A DNA stretch of 64,000 nt from Muricea muricata. Taxonomy: Eukaryota > Cnidaria > Anthozoa > Malacalcyonacea > Plexauridae. Positions within the stretch are counted from its first letter, which is position 1. Each line of letters opens with the position of its first letter. The notes below the pieces were generated by a model. That model saw only the letters and a list, made by a program, of their open reading frames with translations. It was not told the origin of the DNA and made no database searches. Below are positions 9,949 to 38,975 of the stretch, one piece after another. A program made the position numbers and the translations under genes. Location: positions 18,214,460 to 18,278,459 of the forward strand of contig OY979717.1 in assembly GCA_963855995.1 (NCBI GenBank), in the 5' to 3' direction.

Positions 9949-11169
9949 GCTTTGGGTGAAGCCAAGATGGCGGACATTGAAGGCCGTCTTGTAGGTATAA
10001 AACACGCGTGTTTTCTGCGTGGGCTTCACGGGAGCTGAAAAATGACTACAGTTTGCCGATCGATGTTTTTCAATTTTTGCACCTAAATGCTGATTTTAAC
10101 GGTAAATACCCTACCTAAAAGCTAAAAACTAAACGAAAAGGTAAGATTAATCCAACTGCAGTCCATATTATTCTGTGTTTTGTTCAAATCCCTCATAGGT
10201 GGTCGAGAAAAACAAAAGTTTGCTTGTGTTTCTCCACGGATTTTTTTCTGAACTTGAATTTCATTCGCCCAATAACTTTGCTTTTTATGATGAACTGTTT
10301 CTAAAATATGGTTATTCTGAAAGACCACTTGCTATAATTTCTCGAGCCATGGGAAAGCCGTACTAAAAAAAATAGTCGGCCGAAAATATGAAATCTTCAC
10401 ATGAGATGATGCCGATTTTTCATACGGAATTCAGTAATATTTCCGCGCAGGAGCCTGGATCATACCTACAAGACGAGCTTCAATTTCCGCCATCTTGGCT
10501 TCAAAATTTCAGCTTCACGTAGCGTTCCAGTCTTATTTGAGTTCACTGCACTGAACAAGTTGATGAGCCTGAACTAGCCTGCAATCAGGTGTAACAATGT
10601 TGAACAATATTGTTGACAACCTTAAACAATGTGGGCAGCACAACATTGTTCATTGCTGTTTTCATCATCAGGCCAGAACAGGTTGTGCGTTTTTTGCTGT
10701 GTACTGGAAAGAGTTTTAAATGACGAATCCGTGCAGCGATTGGCTTAACTATGAATTTTTAACGTTAAAACTTTGACAAGCCAATCGCTGCACGGATTCG
10801 TCATTTAAAGTAGCAGGATGAGGGCATCCCGCATAGTTACAGACGAGAAATCGGCAAAATACCTTTATATTTCGTTCAAATACGGACCGTTTAAAGCCGT
10901 GTTTTCACAAGAAAAGTTGCTAACAGGTTAGTAAAATTATCCTAGTTTATATTTGTGTTGTTTTTAAAGCTGTTTTCTTTCTGGTTTTGATAAAATACGG
11001 ATTTATTTCGTGCCGTGTATTTCAAAAAGTTCAAAGAGTTGCCAACCTTAGGAAATTAACTATATCATAAACTACGAAGTGTAGTGTTTACGTGCGCACT
11101 GATCTCTATATGAAACTACGCACTGAGTTGGGCCGCCTATGTCCTATCTAGTGCCTTCCAGTTTACGCT

Positions 11170-11280
11170 TTCGACCCTCGACATGTAGCACACGCTAGTA
11201 TTGTCTTGAAACACCGGAAATCCCTCGTTGAAATATTCAGTTATTGATTATCACTATTGAGTGTTTGTTTATGCACAATC
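11170..11280 (+). promoter_or_regulatory. Presumed GPI promoter / 5' UTR
   Basis: Only about 110 bases separate the end of the outer transposon's target duplication (11168) from the GPI start codon. No clear TATA box is visible. The Met context is AATCATGG, with A at -3 and G at +4. The promoter assignment rests on position alone, and an untranslated 5' exon further upstream is possible. Confidence 0.3.
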
Positions 11281-28631
<17,351 letters not shown>

Positions 28632-29574
28632 TAGATAGTGAAATGAAATGTTAACTGCCTCTGTCAAGAATAATTTTAAATGAATACTGTGTCTTTGTTA
28701 TTTTTTGTCGTGCTGACCTTACCTGTTTATGTCTCGTTAAATCCAACTCATTGACGGAAGGTTTTCATAATGTTGTTTACACGTGTTACCATACAGCCGC
28801 CATGTTGGCGTGGCAGACGGATGAATTTAAGGGAAAATTGTTTTATGAAGAAAACCAATGTAGCCGCCAGATTTCTAATAATCGAGGTTAAAAAGCCAGT
28901 GAATTGGCAAGGCGAAGCAAACGCTTTAATGGGTGTAATATGCATAATTCATGTACTGGCTAACTAATTTCTTTTGAAATGAGGTTGCTTTCAGAAGAAA
29001 TTAATCGGACAGAACACGAGTGTATGCAATTCACCTCTTCCTAATTAATGCGTTAGCTTCTTCCTTGAAATTTATTTATCAAATAATAGAAAATTCAAAT
29101 GAGCCGCGCATTCTTTTGTCCTGGTGCACCAATATCGGGGCCATTACGTCATGAGAACGCATGAGAGCGAGAGTAAAAGAATGAGAGCTTGAGATTTGAT
29201 TACGAGAACGACTACGAGATCATTTTTACTTGATTTCACTTTTAACTCGACATCTTTTTTGAAAAATTACGTTGCTGAAAATTGAACTCTGTAATCTGTC
29301 GTGCTTATGCATGCTTCCATATAATGCATTTCTATGGGAAACGTATGGATAGTATTTCTCGACAACTGTCGCATAACTGCATGTTTGTATTGCGTGAGAA
29401 GTTGCCAGAAAAAAAAAGAATCTCATACTCGAAAAAAACAAAGTCTCAGAGACATAGTCTTGGACAAATGGGAAATAAATAATGCCATCTTGAAATTCCC
29501 ATATGGTTCGAGGCATGCACTGTGTACCAAAAAAGGCTACCTTTTGCAGTCAAGCGCTATTGCCAATTGTTCTT
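28632..29574. other. No gene seen
   Basis: Sequence downstream of the GPI stop. No canonical AATAAA lies in the first 100 bases. Short overlapping ORFs on both strands at 28748-28967 and 29226-29576 lack support. Confidence 0.4.
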
Positions 29575-29880
29575 AGGGGCTGACTATATCGTCCCGATTA
29601 CCCGGGCCATTAAATGAAGCGTAGTATGATCTTGAGGTCTTCTTTAACACAAAACAACCGAAGTTAGAATGCTCTCAGTATTAATCAATAAAAGACATAT
29701 TTTGCAAAATTAATGCTCAACACCATTTTGTCATCTTCACAAAACAAAAATCTCAAGCAACAGGAATTAAACATGTTTCCTGATATCATAAACTACGACC
29801 TATTTCAATACGTACCTCGAAATCGTCCCCGGTAAGCGGAATCTTAATCCCGGGTAAGTGGGATCATATAATCAGCCCCT
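29575..29880. mobile_element. MITE with AGGGGCTGA..ATAT ends
   Basis: AGGGGCTGACTATATCGTCC and ATTACCCGGG at the left mirror CCCGGGTAAG and GGATCATATAATCAGCCCCT at the right, about 30 bases per arm with a few mismatches. Confidence 0.7.
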
Positions 29881-30219
29881 CGTTTAAATGTTTTTAACTC
29901 CTAATCAGTCCAACAAGGGTAAATAGATGTGTCTTTGTATCTCGTGCATTGGTCTGCTTTTCTCACTGCAGGTAATCCAGTTAACGTTGACATCGACCAG
30001 AGTCAAAATTAATGTGCATTGTGAGCTTCAAGAAAATGATGGTAAACTAGATACTATATGTAGTCGGGTTGATGTTACCGTTGATCTTATATAAAATTAT
30101 TTTTCTCGCCGTTATCTCATGACACACACACAACTCATTGTTTCCGAACACATGCTAAATCTCATATTCAACGGTATAAAAAACCATCAAGTGGGAAGGG
30201 CTTTGAAAAGAAGGAAATT

Positions 30220-30590
30220 GCGGGTAAAACCACAGATATCTCATATACCCTAGGTGCATCCCACACTGTGCGCAGGCGAAAATTGAAGCCGGATCGCAGG
30301 CGCTGGTCGTTCCCACAGAGTTGACACGGTGCATGATAATTTGCGTATTTTGTATTGCGGAAATGGAAAAAGTTGACAATTAGTCCTCTTTTGTGCAGCT
30401 AAAAAGTATTTAATACACAAATGCAGAAAAGTATAGTGTTTTCTGTAGCATTTTTTTGATGAGTGGGAACGACCAATATGGTGGCCGCCTATTGTTATGA
30501 GGGGATACCGCTGAGATTTTTGGCTTCACTTTTGATGTGCAGATGCGCTATCGGGTGTATATGAGATATCTATTGGTAAAACAGCTCATC
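30220..30590. repeat. Imperfect foldback repeat
   Basis: GATATCTCATATACCC, GGTCGTTCCCAC and a TTGAAGCC-like block on the left return in reverse complement at 30462-30590. The arms are diverged. Confidence 0.5.
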
Positions 30591-30756
30591 AATATCCAAT
30601 AAAAATTATCACACTCTGATAAGTATTTATCACACTCTCATAAGCATTTATCACACTTTTTTCTCCATGACCGATTAATGGTAATTAAGTGTTTATTTTG
30701 AATAACATAACAAGCTAGAAAAAAAGCAGAGTTATGTGGGCGCTTTTCTTATCTAA

Positions 30757-30962
30757 AGCCTGTTCCTAACTAGCGACATAAGCATAAGCAAAATAACAAA
30801 GGGTAAATTTCCTTGGAGGTTTGCGAAGACAAAGCAAAACGAATTTTCCTTTGAGTTTGCTTTATTTCTTATGCTTATGTCGTACGCTTCAGTGGATTTC
30901 TTTGTTTTGTCTTTTGTTCTATCTTGTGCTTATGCTTATGTCGCTAGTGAGGACCAGGCTTA
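30757..30962. mobile_element. MITE with CTAGCGACATAAGCATAAGC ends
   Basis: AAGCCTGTTCCTAACTAGCG and ACATAAGCATAAGC at the left answer GCTTATGCTTATGT and CGCTAGTGAGGACCAGGCTT at the right. I recall this end motif as a common animal MITE family, but have not verified it. Confidence 0.7.
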
Positions 30963-31019
30963 AATCGTCATCCAACCGCTAAATTTTATATGTAAAAGTC
31001 CTCGTTCGTTGTGGGTGTG

Positions 31020-31181
31020 TTATGAGATAAGACAGTTAATGAATGGTTACTCGTGCGATGTGAGATTCAACATCGCTCGTGAACTTTAATAGCCACTCGG
31101 GCTCCATCTCGTGGCTATTAAGTTTCACTCGCGATGTTAAATCTCATATCGCACTCGTACCCATTCACTAACCATAACTTA
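31020..31181. mobile_element. Palindromic foldback element
   Basis: TTATG...TTAATGAATGG and CTCGTGCGATGTGAGATT, CATCGCTCGTGAA and AATAGCCAC on the left are mirrored by GTGGCTATT, TTCACTCGCGATG, AATCTCATATCGCACTCG and CCATTCACTAACCATAA on the right. The arms are about 70 bases with only a short loop. Confidence 0.7.
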
Positions 31182-34100
31182 TTCGTTGGGCGCTCATGCT
31201 TAGTTTAATTAGTTGCATGTAGTAACATGACGCATTAGATTTTATCATCTAATATGCATGATGTTGTTTACAATGCAGTTGAAGGCTTGAAGCTAACATG
31301 TTTTAAATTCCTTACTCAGCTAACCAATCGATGCAGATGAACCAATCAGAGTAATACACTTGTACAATGCAGCCATTAAGCAAAAGATCTCCCCAACCAA
31401 TCAGAATCGCACGCGGCGAAAGCTAGTGAAGGCATAGTCATCGCATTTGGGAAGTATACTCATTTGCATTCAAGCCTTCGAGTTGAAAACTTGAAATGTA
31501 GCGAAGAAATGCTTTAAAAAAGCTTTTAAACACACTTGAGGAAGAACGAAGTCAAAGGAACAATCTCTATGATGACCTTTGCTAAGAGCAAACACAAAAA
31601 GTAAATACGAATGAGTATGTTGAAATGCAGTTCGTAGCATTTTATATGAATTTCAATAGGCGGTTTAGCAAAACGCAGCCACCGTGTCGTTATTTGGAGT
31701 GATTTTGCGAGAATTTTTAACGATAAGTCTTTGATAATGATTCAGCAGCTCAGATACTCAAATGTTTGCTTTTGTTTCTGTTTAGAATGAAAATATGTCG
31801 AGAAAAAGTACAAATATTAAAGAATCCCAGCTGCATGTAAAGTCGTATGCATGAAGATAATAAAAAAGGTATTCAAATTGTTTGTTAATTTATTTTGTTT
31901 CATGTTGGGATAAAGTTCGAACACAACCAACTGCCTACTATAAAGACGGAAGGTGTAAAATGATATTTTCCCTAGCAGTTTAATTAGGACTTTGTGAACG
32001 CTCTTAACTCGACCGTTCTGTGCCTATGGGCTAAATTGCTCCGCGCGCTTGCACATGCACAGGCTTTTGTGCATGCTTTCGAGTTTTGACCTATAAAACT
32101 TTTGAACTGGGACATTCTAAAATTGTTGGGCGTTGATATCTAATTAGACAGTTGCGTTAATATATAATAAAAATTCGAATATATATCCAAATGAAACTAC
32201 GATGGGAATTGGTAGATGTAGTTGTATTTTCAACCGCGCTCGTTTTTATTAATAGTTATATTTCTAATTTTCAGGAAAGCTATACCAACATGGGCAGCGA
32301 AAGGGTCTTGAGCTAAAGTCATTTCCTAAACGTACGCAAATACGAAACATTTCCAAAATAATGCAAATGCCATTCTAAAGGCAAGGATATTGATGAAAAC
32401 CTGTTCGACTGCTATGAAGCAAGGGCATTGAGAATAATTCATTGGTGAGCGCGGTTGACCTTCTGTGTGAACTCTGAATGCTTTTGAAGTTTCAGCAGTG
32501 CCCTTCAAGTAGGAATCTCTGTGAACATTTCAGTAACTTTACAGCTTAGTTGCTTGCACTAGATCTTGCGCGAAACATTTGGCCGTAGTGCTGATTTTCC
32601 ACGGATGCCAGTTGTGTGCTTGCGGTGGAAGGCGCCGTCCCTCGTGCGCACTTTCTTTAGAAGGTCATCGTACCCAACTGACATGCGAGGAAGAGCCAAC
32701 TCCACTGCCAAATGTTTTGCGCATGCTCCAGTGCAAGCAACCAAGCTGTGAAATTACTGAACTGTTCACAAAGGCTCGTACTTGAAGAGCTCCACTGAAA
32801 CTTGGAGAGCATTGGGAATTTAGACAGAAAATCAGCAATGCTCACAGATAGAATATTGAAATAAACTTGCTTTGTCGAAGCCTAGCAGGTTTCAGTCTGT
32901 AGATCTGTCTCTATGCTGGCATTTGCACTTGTTCCCGGACCAAGTTATAGAACAAGGTCAATATATCCACTGAGTCTCGTCGGTATTTTGCCAAGACCCA
33001 GCTATATGCCCACGGTCAACTTACCAAGCCTTTTTCAGCGGTGGGAACATTTTCGCTATAATTGTTTGGCACTTATCTTAAAAAAAAATTACACGAGTCG
33101 AATACGATTAATGATGCTGGGCAAGTACACATTGTGCTGTTTACCTTACTTGAATTACCGACCTTCGTTTTACAATCAGTTCTTTCGAACTAATTTTTAA
33201 ACCCGGTTATTTCGAACAATGAGTAAATACAACAGATTTGGGCCCCGTCTTTTGTATTTTCTGCATGTTTGAAACGATTTTGCTAAATAAAATTGTGTTG
33301 CTCTCTGAGCGTAAATAGTAAAATAAATGTAGAAAAGTACTAATTCAAGGAGTTTACACTATTGTGCTCTTGCCAATATCAGTTTCAAATAAAAAATGGG
33401 AGCATTCATGAAGAAATTGTGGCTTTTACATTGCGTTTAAATGTCATTTTGCGTAGTTCCTGTTGCATGTTCTCGTTGTGTACATTTTATTACAACAGTG
33501 CCCACAGTTAATATTTCGACTAGGCTGTGAAACAGTTGGCTTTGAAATCTTCCCATACATTGTTATATTGTTGCAACCCGCCTGATTCCATAATACAATC
33601 GTCAAGTCGCCTGAATGAGAGAATCAATCGATAAGATTCCCGAAATGTATAGTTTTGGGTCCATTTTCCGTGTTACCGTAAGCCCATGCAAGTTGCTTTT
33701 AGTCAAAACAAAATCAACAACCGAACTAAAAATACCAGCTATCGCCGTTTCTGTCGTACAGCATGCGCGATCATATACTACATATTCATTATTTTCTAAA
33801 CGTTGGCAGTAGAATTTGCACCATGCAATAATTTTAAACACCCCTCTAAGAAAAGCCCATTCAATGCACTTGTTTTCGTATATAAAGATTTGAATAAGAC
33901 ACACTTCTTAAACATTTACAAGCGATTTTAGTATATATAATGTAAAAAATGTATTAAGAAAAAGAGGATCATCATTCCTAGTTGATTAAATACATATAAG
34001 CTAGGTTAAATAATGACTTTTGATTACTGATTGTAGAATCCTAGTTGAAAAAAATCAACAAACGCGGTCTTGTAAAAATGGTATAGCAAATGATCTACCA

Positions 34101-34682
34101 GATGTCTTGATCGTTGGTATTATACACCAAATAGTAAGACATGGAGGAATATATAGTGACTTGAGGTGGCTCGATAAATCATGGCACATTTTTTACTCAT
34201 TGCATAGCTCTACTAGTTGTCTTCATAATTGGTTTTATTATATATGTCTCCTACCGTTCGTATATGTCCAGAGACGTGTAGAGTCTTGGATGACGTGTGC
34301 AGTTTATGCAATAAGTATTGAGTCCAAACGGGAAACTAGATTTCTATCACAAGCAAACTTTGAAGAAACCTTTTTTGAAAAACAGTACTATAAAGCTATG
34401 CAATGACTTAAAATAAAGCTTGAGCATTCACTATATAAAACATTTTATAATAGCAGAGAGAAAATATCTAATGAACTTCCACATCGAGCCACCTTGAAGA
34501 TTTCTGCAATCACGGCGCCATAAAAAAACATAATGTTAGTATACATGTCTGTGCAAATAACAAGGTCACCATATTCCACTCTATCTGTACTGAATATGTT
34601 CCGCTACTTAACATGCATTATATTTATTGATATATACGCTCGTTTGGCTTGAAGAAGCGTCAACAAAGTTTAATTCTGCTTG
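31182..34682. other. No gene seen, intergenic between convergent GPI and MACPF genes
   Basis: AT-rich DNA. Overlapping short ORFs on both strands (32559-32845, 33602-33904, 34020-34406) have no recognisable motif and no splice partners. Confidence 0.45.
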
Positions 34683-37658
34683 CTACTTTTTGGGAATGTT
34701 GTCTTTCCACTTGAATATAATTTTGCTGTAAAGTAACTGGTGTTTTCCTTTAGTAGATTCAAATGCCATTTCAGCGACGTCGGGTGCTTCCCAACACCTC
34801 ACAATGTAATACCCATCTGGAGTAAGCGTAACAGCACATACGCGATGGCGTGGGTCTTCAATTATCTTCTCTTCTGCTATTGCATAAGCCTCTTCAAGCG
34901 TTAAACTAATGTTTGAAATCGAGTTGAAGACTACCTGAGCAATGTTGTTTGGCAAGTAGGCATAACTTGGAGGATTCTGAAGAAGAAGTACAAACTTCGA
35001 TTTAAATTACAACATAACTCTTATTGAAAATCGATTTTTTCACGTTAGTGAAAAAAATGAACGCGAGATTTAAAAGACTAATAAGAATATAGTTATGAAT
35101 TGTTGCATGGCAAAATTATCATTCCAGGCTTCCGTATCTTTAGTTTCTTCGCTAAATAGTTTTGCTTACTTTTGGTACAAGTTTCTCAACACCCGATTTC
35201 AATATTTTGCAACTTCGTACAGGAAAATTGTGTAAGGCATTATTTGAAAGTTTGGGACCTACTATTTTCCTTCGTAGTATTAGTTGGCGTAAAATCTCTA
35301 ATGTGATTGGCTAGTGACCGTGCATTAGTACGAAAGGACAAACAAAGAGGGCATTGCAATATTTACAGGTAAATAAACAAAGCAAAGGCGTAGGCGTACT
35401 GTATTGAACTCAGATCCTATATTAAAAGTGCGGGAGACTTTAAGTTCGTGTTTGGAAATAGGGCACTTGCTGAACGTACAATGAACTTAAAATTTTCTAT
35501 ACTGCACTCAGACCCGGCGGCCTCGTAAACAAAACACAAAATCTCTAACCCTTCGAATAATGCATGGTGCTAGCCTTTTGAGGTTCTAAACTCGAGCAAC
35601 CCCCCGAAAAAACACTTGTAGAGAACATATATTTAACCGTCTTCTCTAGCTTGGGCAGTGATTATTTTACGGTACCTACGAAATTGAAATACTACAAACC
35701 TGCTCAAAAGCTTGCAATAATTCGTTCTTAAACGACACCACGTCATCTATGACAATCTTCCTCAATTCGTTTCCAAGCTTTCTGCTTTTTCTCTTCAGTT
35801 TCATCTCCCTGTTCTTCCATAACGTTTCTAGAACTTCGGCTGCTTCTTGAAATTCTGATCCAAGGTCGTGTATCATCTCCCAGACTGGGATGTAGGCTGC
35901 AGGGCTACCACGGTCAATCACAGCCCAAGTTGAATTATTACTCAGCAGCCTGCTAAACGTTGCTGGATCTGTTGCAGCTGGACCCATTGCTTGAGAAGTA
36001 AAGGTATAAGAATTTTCCTCCTTTTCCTCCTCTTCGGCAGTCTTTTTTCCTTCGCTACTGCTGTGCTCCATGCTCACGCTCATTCCGATTCCAAACGCGC
36101 CACCAAGAAAACCAAATGACAGTTGCCCTTGTAGTTGCTGCGCTGCTTTTTCTGTAAGTTCGTACGTACTTTTCTCCTTTACGCTTTGTGCATCAACAAT
36201 TCGGAAAAGAATTCCACCAAGTGTGTGAAGTCCTGCTGGCATATGACTCACATAACGATCTAAGAATCTTTGGGCGATTTCCATACTCTTGACATCTTGT
36301 TTTCCTGCGTCGTTGATTACTTTTGCCAACATTTTTGCATGTTTCCTTGCGCTTGCTGATAAAATAAACTGTTCCTGGTCGATCTTGAATGTTTTTGTCG
36401 CAGTCCAAATATACTGCACAACCGAAGCACTGCTTGTCATTGTCTTCTCTGATGTTGTACTGTTTGTTTCGTTACTGGTCCCGTAGCTTCCCGCAACTTC
36501 ACCAACAAACAGTCCGTAAAATCCGCCGACGGCCAATCCAACATTGGTACTGGATGACTTGACCGTTTGTACATAATTTGCTGCAGCTCTGCTGGCCGAA
36601 AACTTTAGGTATTGAATTTGGTGTGAATTGTTGGGACTTGATAGCGTAACTTTGGATGGCATGATTATGAGCGGTCTTTCAGCGGTCAAAGGTCCCCTGT
36701 ACTTCGAGTAATATATTCCACACAACGCTCGTCCACCACTTGCTTTCTGTACCACTTCATAATCGGTATCATAAGACTTGTCTGGTTCTACAACATTGTT
36801 GAACAAGTTAATTATCTCGTCCAGTTCTTCTAACAAGTTTTCTGGAGATTTTCCGCTTTCTTGCTTATTCCAATCTGGCGGGAGTTCGAGAAGTTTCGAA
36901 ATTTCATCCATTCTTTCCTTTACTGCTTTCTTTGCTGCTTCGGACTCTTCTTTTGCCTTCTTCTTTGCTTCAGTCATGAGAACTTTAGCTTGCTCTAATT
37001 TGTCTTTGTCGACTGCTTTGGTACTACTACTTTGTTCACTGGATACTTGTTTTTGTTCATCATGTTGCTTCTCTGTTGACCGCGTTTCGGCTACTCGTAC
37101 AATTTGACTGACGTCCTCCATTTCTCGAGGACTGGCGTTTTCACAAAGCTTTTCCAAGTCCGCGATGGAAAGTCGGGCAAGCGTTTTTTTACATGGAGCT
37201 TTTTGAACCAATTGTTTGGCCCAATCTTTATTGACGTCTATTCCTTTTGAAAGCAAGCCACCCAGAATTTCAAGTTTAGGACCCAATCTTCTTCTTACGG
37301 GATCAAGTCCGTCTTGCTCAATTGTTTTCTTTGAGGTTACGAATAAATACTCCGCAAGCTCGTTCTTTTTGGTCAGGTACTTTAAAACAAGATGAAGACT
37401 TTCCATCGTCAAACCATCTTCTTTTACCAGCTTGCTTAACTCTGGGCCCAATCCTTTAAAGCAAGACTCTTTAAGTGCTGTCAGCAGTTTTTCTTTTTCC
37501 CCGTTGTTCTTCAGAGTAAGGATTATTCTATGAAGCTCTCGGATCTGGCCTTCGCACAAGGGTGGATCATCAGAAGGCAACTCGTTGATTGAGTGATGGA
37601 GTCTTTCAAAGATTTCGTTTTCATTTGGAACATCAGCTTGTGGTTTCTTTTGAGGCAT
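34683..37658 (-). CDS. MACPF-domain protein, two exons, 750 aa
   Basis: Exon 1 is 37658-35700 (653 codons) and exon 2 is 34976-34683 (97 codons plus stop). The 723-base intron has donor GTTTGT and acceptor TTCTTCTTCAG, both in phase 0. Reading exon 1 straight on gives only seven more residues, so splicing is the better model. Residues 1-190 are mostly helical and charged; about 215-255 are Lys/Glu/Ala-rich and likely coiled coil. Residues about 300-600 look like a membrane-attack-complex/perforin domain: FLDRYVSHMPAGLHTLGG at 465-482 fits the ...G-T-H-x6-GG signature region, with altered GTH. It is flanked by glycine-rich hairpin segments (VGLAVGGFYGLF, FGFLGGAFGIGM). No signal peptide is visible, unlike secreted perforins, so an intracellular role or export by another route must be considered. 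Exon 2 may be a small C-terminal domain. The pore-forming function is inferred from the family only. Confidence 0.8.
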
Positions 37659-37659
37659 T

Positions 37660-38835
37660 TTGCCGTAATGGATATGCTTAAAATAAAAAACAAATATCTA
37701 ATATGCAATAGCTACTTAAGGTGGTTACAACGGTTTAATCTACTCGTGCTAAAGCAACAAAACATTTAATAGCACAGCCTGTTTCTTTCTATCTGTAAGC
37801 AGATATCACAATCAGTACCATTATACCCGTAAAATTTGAAAAGTAAAGCAATTTGGCAGGAGCCTGTTACGCATTGAATCGCCATTGAAAATTTTCCCAC
37901 ATAATATCGTTTTGAAATTTGGACTTCAAACTTTCGACTTTACACTGAGTTGCGCTAATTCCGACCTCAGCAATGTTTATTCCCAAAAATTATTGATGAT
38001 ACAACAATTAAGATGAAGCTTTACTGCATTACCCATATTTAAAAACAGTAATGGTTCATTAGGAAATAGCCGTTAGTCTAGGGGAAATCAACCGTGATAT
38101 GTATGCAGTGATAGTGTTATGCTAAGTTTTTTATTACGTATACACAAATTAAACTTTAGTGTGTTTAGCTTTGAGCTGCTGGCCTAAGACAAAGTTTCAT
38201 TTATTTTGACAATATATAATTTACATATAATTCACTGGTCATTCACTGGTAAGATGGGTCGTTATTTTAATTAAGCTAGTTAAAGCATTTGCGTTTCACG
38301 ATTTACTGTCAAAAATAAAACGCATGTTATATTTATATAATAATCGTTGTTTTGTTTTAACCAACATCAAATTGATATTGTTTTGTATTGAAAAGTTAAT
38401 AGATTTTTTCCGAGGAATTGCAAACCAAACTAAAATGAAAGTTTGAAGTCCAAATTAGTTCCTTCTCGTCCCTAAGTGTAAATTTAAATGTTTGTTTGAA
38501 CGTCAAATTTCTGTCGCATAGAGTGCAATTCAAACAATAGATGATGAGATGATGACTTATATGATACCTCATTATCTATAATTATTATATACTGAGTGTC
38601 AAAGTTCATTTACTCCTGTTTCTTATTGGTTAAGAACGTATCACGTGATAGTAGAGAAATTCTACTGTCTCCCTGGCAACGTAGCCAAGCGGTGGACATT
38701 ACTTTTATTCACCAGTAAACAACAAATCCACAGAGCCTCACGGAGCCTTGTCAGGTAAAAGGTAATCCTTTTTATACATGTTTGATTGATTTGTGGTACT
38801 TTTCTTCTCTTTTGACACTCAGTATATAATAAAAT
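37660..38835. other. Upstream region of the MACPF gene, no ORF
   Basis: Contains no supported coding sequence. The Met at 37658 has a GCAAAATGC context with A at -3. TCACGTGA near 38641-38648 is an E-box-like palindrome, of unknown relevance. Confidence 0.35.
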
Positions 38836-38975
38836 ACTTATTGACTGAAACCTCGGGAAAGCAGTATGTTTTGTGGACCCTCGACTGTCGATGTTTCCCT
38901 CGGCTTCGCCTCGGGAAACATCGACAGTCTCTGGTCCACAAAACATACTGTTTCCCTCGGTCTCAGTCAATAAGT
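38836..38975. mobile_element. Palindromic MITE (140 bp)
   Basis: ACTTATTGACTGA, CAGTATGTTTTGTGGACC and GACTGTCGATGTTTCCCTCG on the left are mirrored by CGAGGGAAACATCGACAGTC-like, GGTCCACAAAACATACTG and TCAGTCAATAAGT on the right. It is nearly a complete palindrome with a short loop. Confidence 0.8.

Larger units (their letters stand above)
8410..10701. mobile_element. 2.3-kb TA-flanked long-TIR element, non-autonomous
   Basis: The left end CACAGCAAAAAACGCACAAC (8410 on) is matched by the right end GTTGTGCGTTTTTTGCTGTG (to 10701). Inverted similarity continues for well over 100 bases with small indels, including GAACAATGTTGTGCTGCCCA against its complement. TA occurs on both sides (8408-8409 and 10702-10703), the target duplication of the Tc1/mariner group among others. 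No transposase ORF is present. Further inverted pairs lie inside. Confidence 0.7.
8339..10881. mobile_element. Middle nested block with inverted ends
   Basis: ATTTGAACGAAATATAAAGG at 8339 is matched by its reverse complement ending at 10881. The inverted similarity runs inward through the CTCGTCTG and GGGATGCCCTCATCCTG blocks (to about 8409 and 10806). On the right side a second inverted pair, CCGTGCAGCGATTGGCTT and AAGCCAATCGCTGCACGG (about 10731-10796), lies in the loop. The block splits the right arm of the outer element, so it arrived later. Its exact ends and target duplication are not resolved. Confidence 0.55.
4873..11159. mobile_element. Outer long-TIR element, Mutator-like, with nested insertions
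   Basis: The left end GAAAGGCACTAGATAGGA (4873-4890) is the reverse complement, with one mismatch, of the right end TCCTATCTAGTGCCTTCC (11142-11159). A 9-base direct repeat AGTTTACGC flanks the pair at 4864-4872 and 11160-11168. The inverted arms go much further: 5278-5512 matches 11141-10882 in reverse, and 5513-5650 matches 8338-8219 in reverse. The right arm is therefore split by a 2.5-kb block (8339-10881). A 9-bp duplication and arms of several hundred bases are typical of Mutator-like elements. No transposase ORF remains in the 5650-8210 interior, so this copy is non-autonomous. Confidence 0.75.

Noticed and set aside
32559..32845. Overlapping 60-68 codon ORFs on both strands
   Set aside because: Mutually overlapping, no motif, no splice partners; local GC rise is enough to explain them.
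36778..37107. 109-codon plus-strand ORF inside the MACPF gene
   Set aside because: Antisense shadow of the Lys/Glu/Ser-rich coiled-coil coding region.
35676..37658. MACPF gene as a single 660-codon exon
   Set aside because: The last seven residues lie beyond a good GTTTGT donor, and an in-phase exon with a strong acceptor follows at 34976.
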